Source of the DNA: Photobacterium obscurum
Lineage (GTDB): Bacteria > Pseudomonadota > Gammaproteobacteria > Enterobacterales > Vibrionaceae
Assembly (NCBI RefSeq): GCF_026191635.1
Contig: NZ_JAKRRW010000014.1
Location: 1-64,000, forward strand
DNA: 64,000 nucleotides
Direction: 5' to 3'
The notes under the pieces were generated by a model, which was not told the origin of the DNA, ran no database searches, and worked only from the letters and a program-made list of their open reading frames with translations. Both the position numbers and the translations under genes were made by a program. This document shows positions 48,690 through 58,347 of this stretch, piece after piece. Numbering within the stretch: the stretch's first letter is position 1; every line of letters starts with the position of its first letter.

Positions 48690-48790
48690 ATAGGTACTGG
48701 GAAGTGCAGGCTCTAGGGAAGACAAGATGCTAGACTAAGCTTCAAAGCTCAGAATACCTGCCTTGCAGAGCCCAGGACCCAGGACTCAGA
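48690..48790. repeat. Degenerate repeat-rich spacer between pmbA and mgtE
   Basis: The spacer has repeated purine-rich and complementary blocks: CTGGGAAGTGCAGGCTCT and CTCTAGGGAAGA on one side, and TTGCAGAGCCCAGGACCCAGGA on the other (the latter with a CCCAGGA doublet), plus a small hairpin AGCTTcaAAGCT. The outer blocks can pair in part (GGCTCT/AGAGCC, CTGGG/CCCAG). It has no reading frame and resembles short structured intergenic repeats of Vibrionaceae; its family was not identified. Confidence 0.45.
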
Positions 48791-48795
48791 ATCGA

Positions 48796-48828
48796 AAAAG
48801 CGAGAGCCGAAACTCTCGCTTTTCTTTT
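48796..48828. terminator. Terminator between pmbA and mgtE
   Basis: An 11-bp stem AAAAGCGAGAG/CTCTCGCTTTT (48796-48806, 48813-48823) with a 6-nt loop and a following CTTTT tail; usable by both convergent genes. Confidence 0.88.
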
Positions 48829-48856
48829 ATCTCGCATCTCGCCACTGACTATATCT

Positions 48857-50215
48857 TTAAACGAGAAATATCGTTGCCATCCCCAGGAAGACTGACAGGC
48901 CGACGATATCGGTGATGGTGGTGAGTGCCATTCCGCCAGCCAGAGCGGGATCGATATTCAATTTCTTCAGTAGGATTGGAATACATACCCCGGCAATACC
49001 TGCTACCAGCAGGTTGGTCATCATCGCTCCGGCGATGATGACACCGAGTAGTAAGTTGCCTTTCCAGACCACAACCACGCCGCCGATGATGGCTGCCCAG
49101 AGAATACCGTTGATCAGGCCGACGCGGGCTTCTTTGCTGAGTAGCCAGCGGGTGTTGGTTTCACCGATATGGCCAACAGCCAGACCACGGATCACCAGAG
49201 CGACGGTTTGATTCCCCGCGACCCCACCCATCGATGGGACGATGGTCATTAAGATCGCAATGGCTGCCATTTTATCAAGGGTTGCTTCAAACATGTTCGA
49301 TACTGACGCAGCTGCCAGTGCGGCGAGAACATTGACCCCCAGCCAGATACTCCGGCGTCGGGCGGATTTTATGACCGGGGCAAAGGTATCTTCATCATCT
49401 TCCATCCCCGCCATACTCATCATTGTGTGTTCGGCATCTTCACGGATAATATCAACCACGTCGTCAATGGTGATACGACCGACCAACTGGTTATTGGCAT
49501 CAATAACCGGCGCAGACAGCCAGTTACGGCGTTCAAATAAGTTGGCGACTTCACTGTCATCCATATCGACAGGGATTGCCTCATCGGCATCATCCATGAC
49601 CTCCTGGATTTCAGTATCTGGTTGGGTGGTGATCAGGGTAGAGAGCGACAAGTGACCAATTAGCTGCTCATTTTGGTCAACGACGTACAAGGCATCAGTG
49701 GCTTCAGGCAGCTCGCCCCTCATGCGTAAATATCGAAGAACCACATCGGCTGTCACATCACCACGGATGGTAATAAAGTCGGTACTCATGATGCCGCCGG
49801 CAGTTTCTTCCGGGTAGGCAAGTGCCTTTTCTACCCGGTGGCGGTCGGTGGCATCCATCTGCGCCAGTACTTCCCGGTATTTCTCGTCGGGCAGACTACG
49901 CAGAACGTAAGCCACATCATCGGTTTCCATCCCCTCGGTCACGGCCGCCAGTTTTTCTGGTTCCATTTGCGAGACGATACCGTCTTTTACATCTTCCGAC
50001 AGCTCATCGAGGATCTCACCTTGCTCTTCCGGATCGGTCAGCTGCCATAGTACCTGGCGCTCTTTCGGCGGAGAGGCTTCTAGCAGGTGTGCGATGTCCT
50101 CCGGCTCCATCTCCTGGAGCATGCGGCGGACATGGACAAACATGCCGTTTTCAAGCGCTTGGTTGACTTCTTGTAGCGTCTGATGCGTCTGATCTTGTTC
50201 TAATACATCCGCCAT
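48857..50215 (-). CDS. mgtE: Magnesium transporter MgtE
   Basis: A 452-aa Mg2+ channel of the inner membrane. A cytoplasmic N domain (about 1-130, EDIAHLLEASPPKERQ), two CBS domains (about 135-255) that sense Mg2+, and five C-terminal membrane segments (about 285-450) are present. The pore signature PSMGGVAGNQTVALVIRGLA stands at the start of the membrane domain. It follows npr on the same strand after a 321-bp gap. No magnesium riboswitch was recognised in that gap. Confidence 0.95.
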   Translation of the reverse strand: MADVLEQDQTHQTLQEVNQALENGMFVHVRRMLQEMEPEDIAHLLEASPPKERQVLWQLTDPEEQGEILDELSEDVKDGIVSQMEPEKLAAVTEGMETDDVAYVLRSLPDEKYREVLAQMDATDRHRVEKALAYPEETAGGIMSTDFITIRGDVTADVVLRYLRMRGELPEATDALYVVDQNEQLIGHLSLSTLITTQPDTEIQEVMDDADEAIPVDMDDSEVANLFERRNWLSAPVIDANNQLVGRITIDDVVDIIREDAEHTMMSMAGMEDDEDTFAPVIKSARRRSIWLGVNVLAALAAASVSNMFEATLDKMAAIAILMTIVPSMGGVAGNQTVALVIRGLAVGHIGETNTRWLLSKEARVGLINGILWAAIIGGVVVVWKGNLLLGVIIAGAMMTNLLVAGIAGVCIPILLKKLNIDPALAGGMALTTITDIVGLSVFLGMATIFLV

Positions 50216-50536
50216 TGGTCGTGGTACCCCAAATTACTCTGATGCCGGCCGCAATACCTTGAACAAGTGGTTGAAGTGAACAGGGAGAGTACCTGTAGGG
50301 TACCGTAGACTGCTTAGCTTGATTCAATCCAATGGCTATTGCGGCGCAATAAGCTGAATTTTAACGCAATAGTGTAGTGGTTGTCTCACCAGATCTGAGA
50401 GGAAATAAAGATTTAATCTGTCAGTAAAATAGGAGGGAATTACGGATAAGGAATGATTATGGCTCTGTTTACGACAAATAGCCCACAATCATTCGATTTA
50501 CCGACCAGATTGACGAAGTTAACCTCATCGGTGAGT
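50216..50536 (-). other. 321-bp gap upstream of mgtE
   Basis: No gene or terminator is visible. The only structured elements are an inverted repeat TATTGC-GGC-GCAATA (50337-50351), repeated as a half-site GCAATA nearby, and GTACC-TGTAG-GGTAC (50290-50304). Either could be an operator of mgtE; no known regulator's site was recognised. Confidence 0.4.
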
Positions 50537-50812
50537 TTAATTTTCTTCGTCAAAACCTGCTTCAATCAGCTCGGCGACCGCGGTTAAGGCGGCTTCGGCA
50601 TCTTTGCCGGCGGCACTGACGCAAACTTGTTGCCCTTGTGCAGACTCAAGCATCAACAACCCCATCACACTGTCTGCCGTTGCACTTTTCTCATCATTGC
50701 TGATCGTCACGGTAGCCTGAAAACTTTGAGCCAATTCAACCAGCTTAATTGCCGCGCGAGCATGCAGGCCAAGACGGTTCTTGATGAATAACTGGCGGCT
50801 TAAAGCGATCAT
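50537..50812 (-). CDS. npr: Phosphocarrier protein NPr (nitrogen PTS)
   Basis: The HPr-like carrier of the nitrogen-related phosphotransferase system, 91 aa, receiving phosphate from PtsP and passing it to PtsN. The phosphorylated residue is His17 in RLGLHARAA, and the second conserved block is [15 protein letters not shown]. Its ATG overlaps the rapZ stop (TAATG), the classical rpoN-hpf-ptsN-rapZ-npr order. Confidence 0.96.
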   Translation of the reverse strand: MIALSRQLFIKNRLGLHARAAIKLVELAQSFQATVTISNDEKSATADSVMGLLMLESAQGQQVCVSAAGKDAEAALTAVAELIEAGFDEEN

Positions 50813-51660
50813 TATTTGGCTTCCAGTGTACGGTGGCGCACTTGAATCTGATGGCCTTCATGGCGGAAGTGCTCTGCCAGTTGCTGGGCGATGTACACTG
50901 AACGGTGCTGACCGCCCGTACAGCCAATGGCAACGGTCAGGTAGCTGCGATTGTTCTTTTCCAGCATCGGAAGCCAGGTTTCAATGAAATTTCGAATCTG
51001 ATAGATCAGCTGATTGACTTCGGCATGGCCGGAAAGAAACTCTTTGACGCCCTGATCCAGTCCCGTTAACGGTTTGAGTTCGGGTACCCAGTGCGGGTTA
51101 GGCAAAAAGCGGACATCAAAGACATAATCGGCATCGGTTGGCAAGCCATGCTTGAAGCCAAAAGATTCGAATACCATCACCAGTTCGCGTGTGTTACGGC
51201 CAAGTACTCGGGAACGAACCGTTTCACTAAGATCATGAATGGACTTGTTGGTCGTGTCAATCACCAGGTCGGCATGTTCTTTCAGTTCGCCCAGGCAGGC
51301 ACTTTCCGACTGGATCGCCTGTTCCAGGCTCATATTGTCGCGGGAAAGCGGGTGTAGGCGGCGGGTTTCGCTATAACGCTTGACCAGTTCTTTATCGTCG
51401 GCATCCAGAAAGATCACGTTCACGTCCAGCTTTTCACTGAGTGAGTCCAGTGTCGAGCGGATCTCTTCAGGCTCATCAGGCATATTGCGAACATCGATAC
51501 TGACCGCAATATCTTGCTGGTTATTTTCGACGGTGTTGACAAGCTGGGGCAACAGGTTTACCGGTAGGTTATCCACACAGTAATAGCCTAGATCTTCCAG
51601 CACCCGTAGGGCGACAGATTTTCCCGAACCAGAACGACCGCTTACGACCATTAACCTCAT
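50812..51660 (-). CDS. rapZ: RNase adapter protein RapZ
   Basis: An RNA-binding adapter that directs RNase E to GlmZ small RNA and thereby tunes glucosamine-6-phosphate synthase in E. coli. It has 282 aa from ATG 51660, which aligns with the E. coli start and stands 10 nt after GAGG; an ATG 9 nt upstream touches that site. Walker A GRSGSGKS is at 8-15, and the C-terminal signatures [16 protein letters not shown] and [15 protein letters not shown] are present. It lies in the sigma-54 operon. Confidence 0.96.
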   Translation of the reverse strand: MRLMVVSGRSGSGKSVALRVLEDLGYYCVDNLPVNLLPQLVNTVENNQQDIAVSIDVRNMPDEPEEIRSTLDSLSEKLDVNVIFLDADDKELVKRYSETRRLHPLSRDNMSLEQAIQSESACLGELKEHADLVIDTTNKSIHDLSETVRSRVLGRNTRELVMVFESFGFKHGLPTDADYVFDVRFLPNPHWVPELKPLTGLDQGVKEFLSGHAEVNQLIYQIRNFIETWLPMLEKNNRSYLTVAIGCTGGQHRSVYIAQQLAEHFRHEGHQIQVRHRTLEAK

Positions 51661-51700
51661 GGCTGGCATACCTCAAATAACAGAAAAGGGGGGATGGACA

Positions 51701-52150
51701 TTATGAATCACAGGTAAGGATTTGATAAAGCTCTTCATCGCTTTTTGCGGTGCGTAGCTGTTTGCAGACTTGTTTGCTGCTCAGCTTTTCTGCCATGCAG
51801 GATAGGGTCTTCAGATGCTCTTTGCATTGTGCATCTGGTACCAGTAAGGCGAAGAGTAAATCGACGGGCTGGTTGTCGATGGCATCAAACTGGATCGGGT
51901 CCATACACTGAATCAGTACTGCGATGGCCTGATCACTGTTATTGATACGCCCGTGAGGGATCGCGATGCCATTGCCTATGCCGGTACTCCCCATTTTTTC
52001 ACGGTTAAGCATACACTCGAACAGTGGCTGGGGGTTTTGGTCTAGGTGTTCAGCAGCAATTTCGCTGATGATCTCAAGGGCGCGTTTTTTGCTGGAGCAG
52101 TGAACTGCACTCTTGGTGCAGTCCAGGCTCAATACAGTACTCAGTTGCAT
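51701..52150 (-). CDS. ptsN: Nitrogen PTS enzyme IIA (PtsN)
   Basis: The terminal phospho-acceptor of the nitrogen PTS, a regulator of potassium and nitrogen balance. The 149-aa EIIA domain carries the phosphorylated His66 in GIAIPHGRI. There is no transport domain attached, as expected. It starts 2 nt after the hpf stop. Confidence 0.96.
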   Translation of the reverse strand: MQLSTVLSLDCTKSAVHCSSKKRALEIISEIAAEHLDQNPQPLFECMLNREKMGSTGIGNGIAIPHGRINNSDQAIAVLIQCMDPIQFDAIDNQPVDLLFALLVPDAQCKEHLKTLSCMAEKLSSKQVCKQLRTAKSDEELYQILTCDS

Positions 52151-52152
52151 GA

Positions 52153-52440
52153 TTAGTGGCTATTGAGTTTATCTTTGTGTTTGTTTAATTGACGAACCAG
52201 TTTATCAGTTAATGCGTCAATAGCGGCATACATATTTTCAGAATCCGCTTTGGCGTGGATTTCTCCCGCGTTAATGTGCAAGGTCGCTTCTGCCACCTGC
52301 TGTAATTTTTCAACGTTCAGAATCACATGGACATTATTAATCTTATCAAAAAAGCGTTCCAGCTTATCGAACTTAGTCGTTACGTAATCACGTAGAGACG
52401 GGGTAATTTCGACATGGTGCCCTGTGAGATTAATTTGCAT
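52153..52440 (-). CDS. hpf: Ribosome hibernation promoting factor HPF (short form)
   Basis: A 95-aa protein, the same length as E. coli HPF, that joins 70S ribosomes into inactive 100S dimers in stationary phase. ATG 52440 is preferred because GGAAG lies 6 nt before it, while the upstream ATG 52446 directly abuts that site. The opening MQINLTGHHVEIT and the ILNVEKLQQVAEATLHI strand match the family. It lacks the long C-terminal domain of long-form HPF. It is in the rpoN operon. Confidence 0.95.
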   Translation of the reverse strand: MQINLTGHHVEITPSLRDYVTTKFDKLERFFDKINNVHVILNVEKLQQVAEATLHINAGEIHAKADSENMYAAIDALTDKLVRQLNKHKDKLNSH

Positions 52441-52467
52441 AGACATCTTCCTTCTGTTGGCGTCTGA

Positions 52468-53955
52468 CTAGAGCAGACGTTTTCGCTGATTTGACGGCGG
52501 GATCCCCAGTGATTCACGGTATTTGGCGATAGTTCGCCGTGCAACCATGATGCCCTGTTCCGCCAGTAATGTAGCAATTTTACTGTCACTTAGTGGCTTC
52601 GCCTGATTTTCAGCGGCAACCAGTTTCTTCACCAGTGCCCGGATTGCGGTTGAGGAACACTCTCCCCCGTTATCCGTACTAACGTGACTTGAGAAGAAAT
52701 ACTTCAATTCAAAAATACCACGAGGAGTGTGCATATATTTCTGCGTTGTCACTCGTGAAATCGTTGATTCATGCATGTCCACTGCCAGTGCAATATCGTT
52801 GAGCACCATTGGCTTCATGGCTTCTTCGCCATACTCAAAGAAGTCCTGTTGGTGTTCAACAATGCAGCGGGCGACTTTCAGCAGCGTTTCGTTGCGGCTT
52901 TCCAGACTTTTTATCAGCCATTTTGCATCCTGCAGGTGAGAGCGGATGAACTGGCTGTCTGCACTGTTGCGGGTGTTTTTACTTAATGCGGCATATTGTT
53001 GATTGACTCGGATACGCGGCACGCTATCGGGATTGATGGTGACGACCCACTTACCGTGATCTTTAAATACAGAGACATCCGGCACCACATACTCAGTTTC
53101 AGAGGCGACGACACGGTTACCCGGGCGTGGATCCAAATCGTGGATCAGCTGCATTACCGCTTTCAGCTCGGTTTCTTTGAGCTTGGTTTCACGCATTAAC
53201 TGGCGATAGTCCCGGTTGGCTAGCAGATCAATATGCTGGCTAAGAAGGATTTTAGCCTCTTTCAGCCAAGGCGTATCTTCCGGGAAGGTGGCAAGTTGAA
53301 GTAGCAGGCATTCCTGTAGGTTGCGAGAGGCAACCCCGAGCGGGTCAAATTGCTGTACACGCTTTAATACCGCTTCGACTTCATCCAGCTCAACTTCCTC
53401 ATTGCCCATGCTTTCCAGGATTTCGTCGGTAGAGCAGGTAAGGTAGCCTTTTTCATCGACCGCATCGATAATCGCGGTGGCAATCGTCAAATCCGTGTCA
53501 CTGAATGGTGTCAGCTGAACCTGCCACATCAGGTAGTCCTGTAGGCTTTCAGTGGTTTCGCCTTGGTAGACCGGCATCTCGTCATCAAGCGCGATACCGG
53601 TACTGCCGGTACCGGCACTATAGACATCGTCCCAAGTGGTATCGACTGGGAGTTCTTCGGGCATCTCGCGTTGTTCGATGGCTTCGGAAGCATCGAAAGA
53701 CTCAGGCTCGTTGCCTGCGTCGGTTTCCGCAGCAGAAAGCTCGGCGTTGTCCTGACCGTCGGCTTTGTTGTCATCAGCGGTAGAAGCCGCTTCATTGAGG
53801 TTCTCATCCAGCTCCAACAGCGGGTTAGCGTCCAGTGCTTCTTGGATTTCTTGCTGAAGATCCAAGGTTGATAATTGCAACAGGCGAATTGCTTGCTGCA
53901 ATTGCGGCGTCATTGCCAGTTGTTGACCTAGTTTGAGCTGGAGCGAGGTTTTCAT
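52468..53955 (-). CDS. rpoN: RNA polymerase sigma-54 factor RpoN
   Basis: The sigma factor for nitrogen, flagellar and other enhancer-dependent promoters, 495 aa. Region I is Gln/Leu-rich ([19 protein letters not shown]), followed by an acidic region II (about 55-115), the core-binding domain, a helix-turn-helix ([19 protein letters not shown]) and the C-terminal RpoN box [10 protein letters not shown]. It is followed by hpf, ptsN, rapZ and npr on the same strand, a conserved operon. Confidence 0.98.
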   Translation of the reverse strand: MKTSLQLKLGQQLAMTPQLQQAIRLLQLSTLDLQQEIQEALDANPLLELDENLNEAASTADDNKADGQDNAELSAAETDAGNEPESFDASEAIEQREMPEELPVDTTWDDVYSAGTGSTGIALDDEMPVYQGETTESLQDYLMWQVQLTPFSDTDLTIATAIIDAVDEKGYLTCSTDEILESMGNEEVELDEVEAVLKRVQQFDPLGVASRNLQECLLLQLATFPEDTPWLKEAKILLSQHIDLLANRDYRQLMRETKLKETELKAVMQLIHDLDPRPGNRVVASETEYVVPDVSVFKDHGKWVVTINPDSVPRIRVNQQYAALSKNTRNSADSQFIRSHLQDAKWLIKSLESRNETLLKVARCIVEHQQDFFEYGEEAMKPMVLNDIALAVDMHESTISRVTTQKYMHTPRGIFELKYFFSSHVSTDNGGECSSTAIRALVKKLVAAENQAKPLSDSKIATLLAEQGIMVARRTIAKYRESLGIPPSNQRKRLL

Positions 53956-53999
53956 ATATGTGTATGTACCTTGTTGTTATCTTTAGTGTTGGTCGCTAA

Positions 54000-54039
54000 G
54001 CACCATGTACAGTCGGTTTCCGTTAACTGATGATGGTGC
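54000..54039. repeat. Stem-loop in the lptB-rpoN spacer
   Basis: Outer arms GCACCAT/ATGGTGC (54000-54006, 54033-54039) and inner arms CAGT/ACTG (54010-54013, 54026-54029) can form a two-part stem between lptB and rpoN. There is no T-run; a processing or mRNA-stabilising role is possible. Confidence 0.4.
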
Positions 54040-54065
54040 CTGCTCCTGGTACGTCCTATTAATAA

Positions 54066-54791
54066 CTATAGACGGAACTGGTCACCCAGATAGACTCGTT
54101 TTACATGCTCATCATTGAGTACGTCACTTGGTGTGCCATGGGCAATTAGTTGCCCCTGGCTGACGATATAAGCGTGCTCGCAGACATCCAGAGTCTCTCT
54201 GACATTATGGTCGGTGATCAGCACACCCAGCCCACGATCCCGCAAATGTTCGATGATTTTTTTGATGTCGATCACTGATATAGGATCGACCCCGGCAAAA
54301 GGCTCATCAAGCAAAATGAATTTCGGGTTAGCAGCCAGTGCCCGAGCGATCTCGACGCGGCGGCGCTCACCCCCTGATAATGCCATGCCTAGACTGTTAC
54401 GAATGTGCTGAATGTTGAATTCATCCAATAATTCTTCCAGTTTGTCTTGGCGTTCGGCCTTGCTCAGCTCTTTGCGAGTCTGCAATACCGCCATCAGGTT
54501 GTCGTGTACGCTGAGTTTGCGGAAAATCGACGCTTCCTGCGGCAGGTAGCCAATCCCCATTCTTGAGCGATTGTGCATCGGCTGCAAGCTGATATCAGTT
54601 TCGTCGATAGTGATCTTGCCTTCGTCACGGGCTACCAGACCAACAATCATGTAAAACGAGGTGGTCTTGCCAGCACCATTGGGACCTAGTAGCCCGACGA
54701 TTTTGCCTGATTGTACTTCCAGGCTAACGTCTGAAACGACTTTACGGCCGTTATAGCTTTTAGCCAGATGTTCTGCTTTTAACGTTGCCAT
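54066..54791 (-). CDS. lptB: LPS export ABC transporter ATPase LptB
   Basis: A 241-aa cytoplasmic ATPase that powers lipopolysaccharide extraction by LptFG. Walker [10 protein letters not shown] at 36-44, the [15 protein letters not shown] signature, and Walker [14 protein letters not shown] are clear. It lies 9 nt after lptA and before rpoN, the conserved order of the lpt-rpoN block. Confidence 0.97.
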   Translation of the reverse strand: MATLKAEHLAKSYNGRKVVSDVSLEVQSGKIVGLLGPNGAGKTTSFYMIVGLVARDEGKITIDETDISLQPMHNRSRMGIGYLPQEASIFRKLSVHDNLMAVLQTRKELSKAERQDKLEELLDEFNIQHIRNSLGMALSGGERRRVEIARALAANPKFILLDEPFAGVDPISVIDIKKIIEHLRDRGLGVLITDHNVRETLDVCEHAYIVSQGQLIAHGTPSDVLNDEHVKRVYLGDQFRL

Positions 54792-54800
54792 ATTTGTCGC

Positions 54801-55304
54801 TTATTTATTGTTCTGATTGATCTGGTTAGGTTGCAGTATGGTCGTGACACGCTTTTTCTTGCCACTTTCTGCGACGAGTTTCTGTTCATCAATCTTGTAG
54901 CTGATAACCTTGCCCTGGATCTCACTGCCTTCCTGGATCAGGATGGCTTCATCGGTCATCTTCAGAAATTCAGTGGATGTTTCGTAACGCATTTTCCGCG
55001 CCGCCCCATCAATAGGCTTACCATCGTCCATGATCTGGTGGAACGTTGCAGGTTTACCATAGGCATCGATGGTTTCTTTGCCTTCATTGCCACCAGGGCG
55101 GGTTACCACCACTTTATCAGCACGAATATCGATACTACCCTGACGCAGGATCACGTTACCGGTGAAAGTGACGATATTCTTCTGAATATCGAGTTCCTGG
55201 TTATCAGAGTTAATATATATCGGTTGCTCGGTATCGTTACTTAATGCCCAGCTTGATGCACTGATACAAAGGCAGAGCAGGGTACTAATTTTGTAAAGCT
55301 TCAT
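54801..55304 (-). CDS. lptA: LPS transport periplasmic protein LptA
   Basis: A periplasmic bridge protein of 167 aa that shields lipid A on its way across. The signal peptide ends about ASSWA, and the OstA-like beta-jellyroll begins IYINSDNQELDIQKN with NIVTFTGNVILRQGSIDI. Its start overlaps lptC by 20 nt. It ends in a basic and Asn/Gln-rich tail. Confidence 0.95.
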   Translation of the reverse strand: MKLYKISTLLCLCISASSWALSNDTEQPIYINSDNQELDIQKNIVTFTGNVILRQGSIDIRADKVVVTRPGGNEGKETIDAYGKPATFHQIMDDGKPIDGAARKMRYETSTEFLKMTDEAILIQEGSEIQGKVISYKIDEQKLVAESGKKKRVTTILQPNQINQNNK

Positions 55305-55848
55305 ATCTACCTTTTACATTTTCCAATAAGGTCGCCACGCTGCGGTCCATGTTGCCTTTCATTCCCGTGCCTTCATTTTGGAAGGCGCTGCCGGTAATGG
55401 TGACATGATCAGGCGTGTCAAAATCTTTGCTGATCAGATCAAGCCGCAAGCTGTCTGTTTGGATCACTTTGATTGCAGATGCCGGCAATAAGTTAAAAAT
55501 ACGGACATTGCCATTCATTTGTAGTACTTGGTTCTTATCGAGCCTAGCCGTGCTGGAACTGATACGCCATTCCGTGTCTGTGCCATCACGATAAACCCAA
55601 AGTACGGGTTCTATAAAATCAGTGTCGCCGCTTTTACTGAAATGCTCCAGATAATCAGAGTCAATCTGATAGCTGCGTAAACCTGACTCGTTAAACGAGG
55701 TGTTTACCACAGCACTGCCGGTAAACAGCGGTTTCTCTGCATCCGGCTCTACCTGCACATCCTCCTGCCAGTACTTGTCCAGCAGGTAGTAGCCAGTCCA
55801 TGCACAGATCAGTAACAGCAATGCATAGAGTAGCTTTTGTAAGGTCAT
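55285..55848 (-). CDS. lptC: LPS export protein LptC
   Basis: A 187-aa bitopic protein: one N-terminal membrane segment (about 5-24) and a periplasmic OstA-like jellyroll that hands LPS from LptBFG to LptA. The first residues overlap the kdsC stop (ATGA) and the end overlaps lptA. The sequence DTPDHVTITGSAFQNEGTGM near the end is typical. Confidence 0.93.
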   Translation of the reverse strand: MTLQKLLYALLLLICAWTGYYLLDKYWQEDVQVEPDAEKPLFTGSAVVNTSFNESGLRSYQIDSDYLEHFSKSGDTDFIEPVLWVYRDGTDTEWRISSSTARLDKNQVLQMNGNVRIFNLLPASAIKVIQTDSLRLDLISKDFDTPDHVTITGSAFQNEGTGMKGNMDRSVATLLENVKGRYEALQN

Positions 55849-56396
55849 ATACTTAAGCCTTTATGTTTATCTAATTCGCCTTTGGCTTCAAGGATTAGGT
55901 CACAAACCTCACGTACTGCACCGTATCCGCCCTGAATTCGGGTGATGAAGTCGGCACGGCGGGCCAGAAGGGGATGACCGTCTGCCACACAGACAGAAAG
56001 GCCAACTTTTTCCATTACCGGCCAGTCAATCAGATCGTCACCAATGTAGGCGGTATGTTCCGGGGCGATCCCAAGGTTTTGCTGAATATCGGCATAAGAG
56101 GCTAGCTTGTTGTCTTGCCCCTGGTATACGTGCTTGATACCCAGAGCCGACATTCGGTTTTCCACAATGGCAGATTTGCGGCCGGTAACAATGGCAATTT
56201 CTACCCCGGCGCCCATCAATGACTTGATGCCGTAGCCGTCGCGGGTATGAAACGTTTTTAGTTCTTCGCCGTCATTCCCCATGTAAATCCGGCCATCGGA
56301 AAAAACACCGTCTACATCGCAGATCAGCAGGCGGATATTTTTCGCTGCCTGATATACGGTTTGACAGACCGGACCATAAATAGTTTCTATCTGCAT
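55845..56396 (-). CDS. kdsC: KDO-8-phosphate phosphatase KdsC
   Basis: A 183-aa HAD-family phosphatase that frees 3-deoxy-D-manno-octulosonate (KDO) for LPS inner core synthesis. The nucleophile and acid aspartates are Asp27 and Asp29 in ICDVDGVFSDG, and the later motif GDDLIDWPVM completes the HAD site. It overlaps kdsD (TAATG) and lptC. Confidence 0.96.
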   Translation of the reverse strand: MQIETIYGPVCQTVYQAAKNIRLLICDVDGVFSDGRIYMGNDGEELKTFHTRDGYGIKSLMGAGVEIAIVTGRKSAIVENRMSALGIKHVYQGQDNKLASYADIQQNLGIAPEHTAYIGDDLIDWPVMEKVGLSVCVADGHPLLARRADFITRIQGGYGAVREVCDLILEAKGELDKHKGLSI

Positions 56397-57367
56397 TACA
56401 TGACTCCGGCTTTAAGCAAATCGTGCATGTTCAGGGCGCCGACCAAACGACCTTCCTCGGTGACCAGCAAGCCATTAATTTTGCGGTCTTCCATCATTTT
56501 TAATCCTTCCGCCGCCAATAGGTGGGGAGGGATCGTCGCCGGTTTTTTGGTCATCACTTCACCAATCGTGGTGTTATGAATATCAATACGGTTATCCAGC
56601 AGGCGGCGTAAATCACCGTCGGTGAAGATACCGCTGAGCTGATGCTGGGTATCAATAATTGCCGTCATTCCCAGTCCTTTGCGAGAGACTTCCAGTAGTG
56701 CATCTTTAATCGTGGCATCTTCAGCGACAACTGGCAGCATGTCGCCAGTGTGCATGACATCGGCAATACGCAGCAGTAATTTTCGGCCCAAGGCTCCGCC
56801 TGGATGGGATAGCGCAAAATCATCGGCGGTAAAGCCGCGGGCTTCCATTAGGGCGATAGCCAGTGCATCCCCCATGGCGAGGGTGGCAGTGGTGCTGGAG
56901 GTCGGTGCCAAGTTCAACGGACAAGCCTCTTGAGCCACGGTAATTTGAAGATGGATCTGAGCTAATTTGGCCATGCTGGATTCGGGTTTGCCCGTCATGC
57001 TGATCAGCGGGATCCCCAAACGTTTAATTACTGGCAGCAGGGTCAGAATTTCCGAGGCTTCGCCGGAATTGGAAATGGCTAGTACCACATCGCCTTTTTT
57101 TATCATCCCCAGATCGCCATGACTGGCTTCTCCAGGGTGAACAAAGAAAGATGGGGTGCCGGTACTGGCCAGCGTTGCAGCAATTTTATTGCCGATATGG
57201 CCTGATTTACCCATTCCCATCACGATGACTTTGCCGGTGCAACTCGCGATGAGTTCACATGCATCGGTAAAACTGCCGTTAATGTACTGGGTCAGCTTTT
57301 GCAGTGCTTCTGCTTCAATTTCAATGACTTTGCGGCCAAAATCGCAATAATTAAACGTATCAGACAT
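56396..57367 (-). CDS. kdsD: Arabinose-5-phosphate isomerase KdsD
   Basis: Converts ribulose-5-phosphate to arabinose-5-phosphate, the first step to KDO. The 323-aa protein has an SIS domain (about 40-180, GMGKSGHIGNKIAATLAS and SNSGEASEIL) and two C-terminal CBS domains (about 205-320). The neighbours kdsC, lptC, lptA and lptB confirm the LPS role. The length matches E. coli KdsD (328 aa). Confidence 0.96.
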   Translation of the reverse strand: MSDTFNYCDFGRKVIEIEAEALQKLTQYINGSFTDACELIASCTGKVIVMGMGKSGHIGNKIAATLASTGTPSFFVHPGEASHGDLGMIKKGDVVLAISNSGEASEILTLLPVIKRLGIPLISMTGKPESSMAKLAQIHLQITVAQEACPLNLAPTSSTTATLAMGDALAIALMEARGFTADDFALSHPGGALGRKLLLRIADVMHTGDMLPVVAEDATIKDALLEVSRKGLGMTAIIDTQHQLSGIFTDGDLRRLLDNRIDIHNTTIGEVMTKKPATIPPHLLAAEGLKMMEDRKINGLLVTEEGRLVGALNMHDLLKAGVM

Positions 57368-57381
57368 GGTATTGGTCTCCG

Positions 57382-58347
57382 TTAAGCCGCTAGATTATAA
57401 AACAGATAGCCTTGATAGGCGACAAAGCAACAAACCAGTAGCCCACCTTCTAGTCGGTTGATCCTGCGGCGCTTTCCAAGTGCCATAAGAAGTAGCAATA
57501 CAGAGACAGCAAGCATGACGTAATAGTCACGGCCCATTGCCAGCGGGCTAAGTACTGATGGGTTAAGAAGACCAGGGATCCCCATGACGGCAAGAATATT
57601 GAAGACATTGGAGCCGATAATGTTGCCGACTGCCATATCGTCCTCGCCTTTGTAGATACTGGCCACGGAAGCGGCAAGCTCTGGTAGGCTGGTACCAATG
57701 GCAATGATCGTCAGGCCGATCACCAAATCACTCATACCGAAGAACTTGGCGATGGTCACTGCTGAGTCGACCAGCATGCTGGCAGCATAAGGGAGCAGAA
57801 CCAGCCCGACAATGACCCAAACTATCGCGGCCTTGCTGCTGACGCCGTCCGGGATTTCGGACTCTTGTTCCTCGGCCAACGGATCTCCTGATGCTTTGGC
57901 GTTGCGGCTGATGTGCAGCATGGCAAGCAGGAAGGCGATGAATAGGATAACCAGCAGGACGCCCTCTAGGAAGCCCAGGTGGCTGTCCCATAGCAAGGCG
58001 CCGGCGATCAGGGTGACGACCATCATTAAAGGTAGTTCGCGGCGAATAATGTCAGAGCTGATTGCCAGTGGTTTGAGTATTGCGGTCAGACCAAGGATCA
58101 ATGCGATATTGGCGATGTTGGAGCCCAGCACGTTACCCACCGCGGTGTCAGTTTTACCGGCAAGAGCCGCTGTTGCAGAAACCATCATTTCCGGTGCGGA
58201 TGAGCCCATGGCAAGAATGGTCATACCTATGACTAATGGCGCAACACCAAGGTTTTTTGCCAGCGCTGCCGCGCCAAAAACAAGTCGATCCGCACTCCAT
58301 ACCAGTAAGGCTAAACCAATACAGAGCAACACAATGGCTTCGAGCAT
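57382..58347 (-). CDS. yrbG: Calcium/sodium antiporter YrbG
   Basis: A 321-aa inner-membrane exchanger of the CaCA superfamily with ten hydrophobic segments and two inverted alpha repeats: GMTILAMGSSAPEM at about 41-54 and GLTIIAIGTSLPELAAS at about 205-221, each followed by GNVLGSNIANI or GNIIGSNVFNI. Between them lies a hydrophilic loop (about 150-165). It is first in the yrbG-kdsD-kdsC-lptCAB order. Confidence 0.95.
   Translation of the reverse strand: MLEAIVLLCIGLALLVWSADRLVFGAAALAKNLGVAPLVIGMTILAMGSSAPEMMVSATAALAGKTDTAVGNVLGSNIANIALILGLTAILKPLAISSDIIRRELPLMMVVTLIAGALLWDSHLGFLEGVLLVILFIAFLLAMLHISRNAKASGDPLAEEQESEIPDGVSSKAAIVWVIVGLVLLPYAASMLVDSAVTIAKFFGMSDLVIGLTIIAIGTSLPELAASVASIYKGEDDMAVGNIIGSNVFNILAVMGIPGLLNPSVLSPLAMGRDYYVMLAVSVLLLLMALGKRRRINRLEGGLLVCCFVAYQGYLFYNLAA

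Noticed and set aside
50537..53955. rpoN-hpf-ptsN-rapZ-npr as a novel regulatory cluster
   Set aside because: It is the standard gammaproteobacterial sigma-54 and nitrogen-PTS operon in the usual order.
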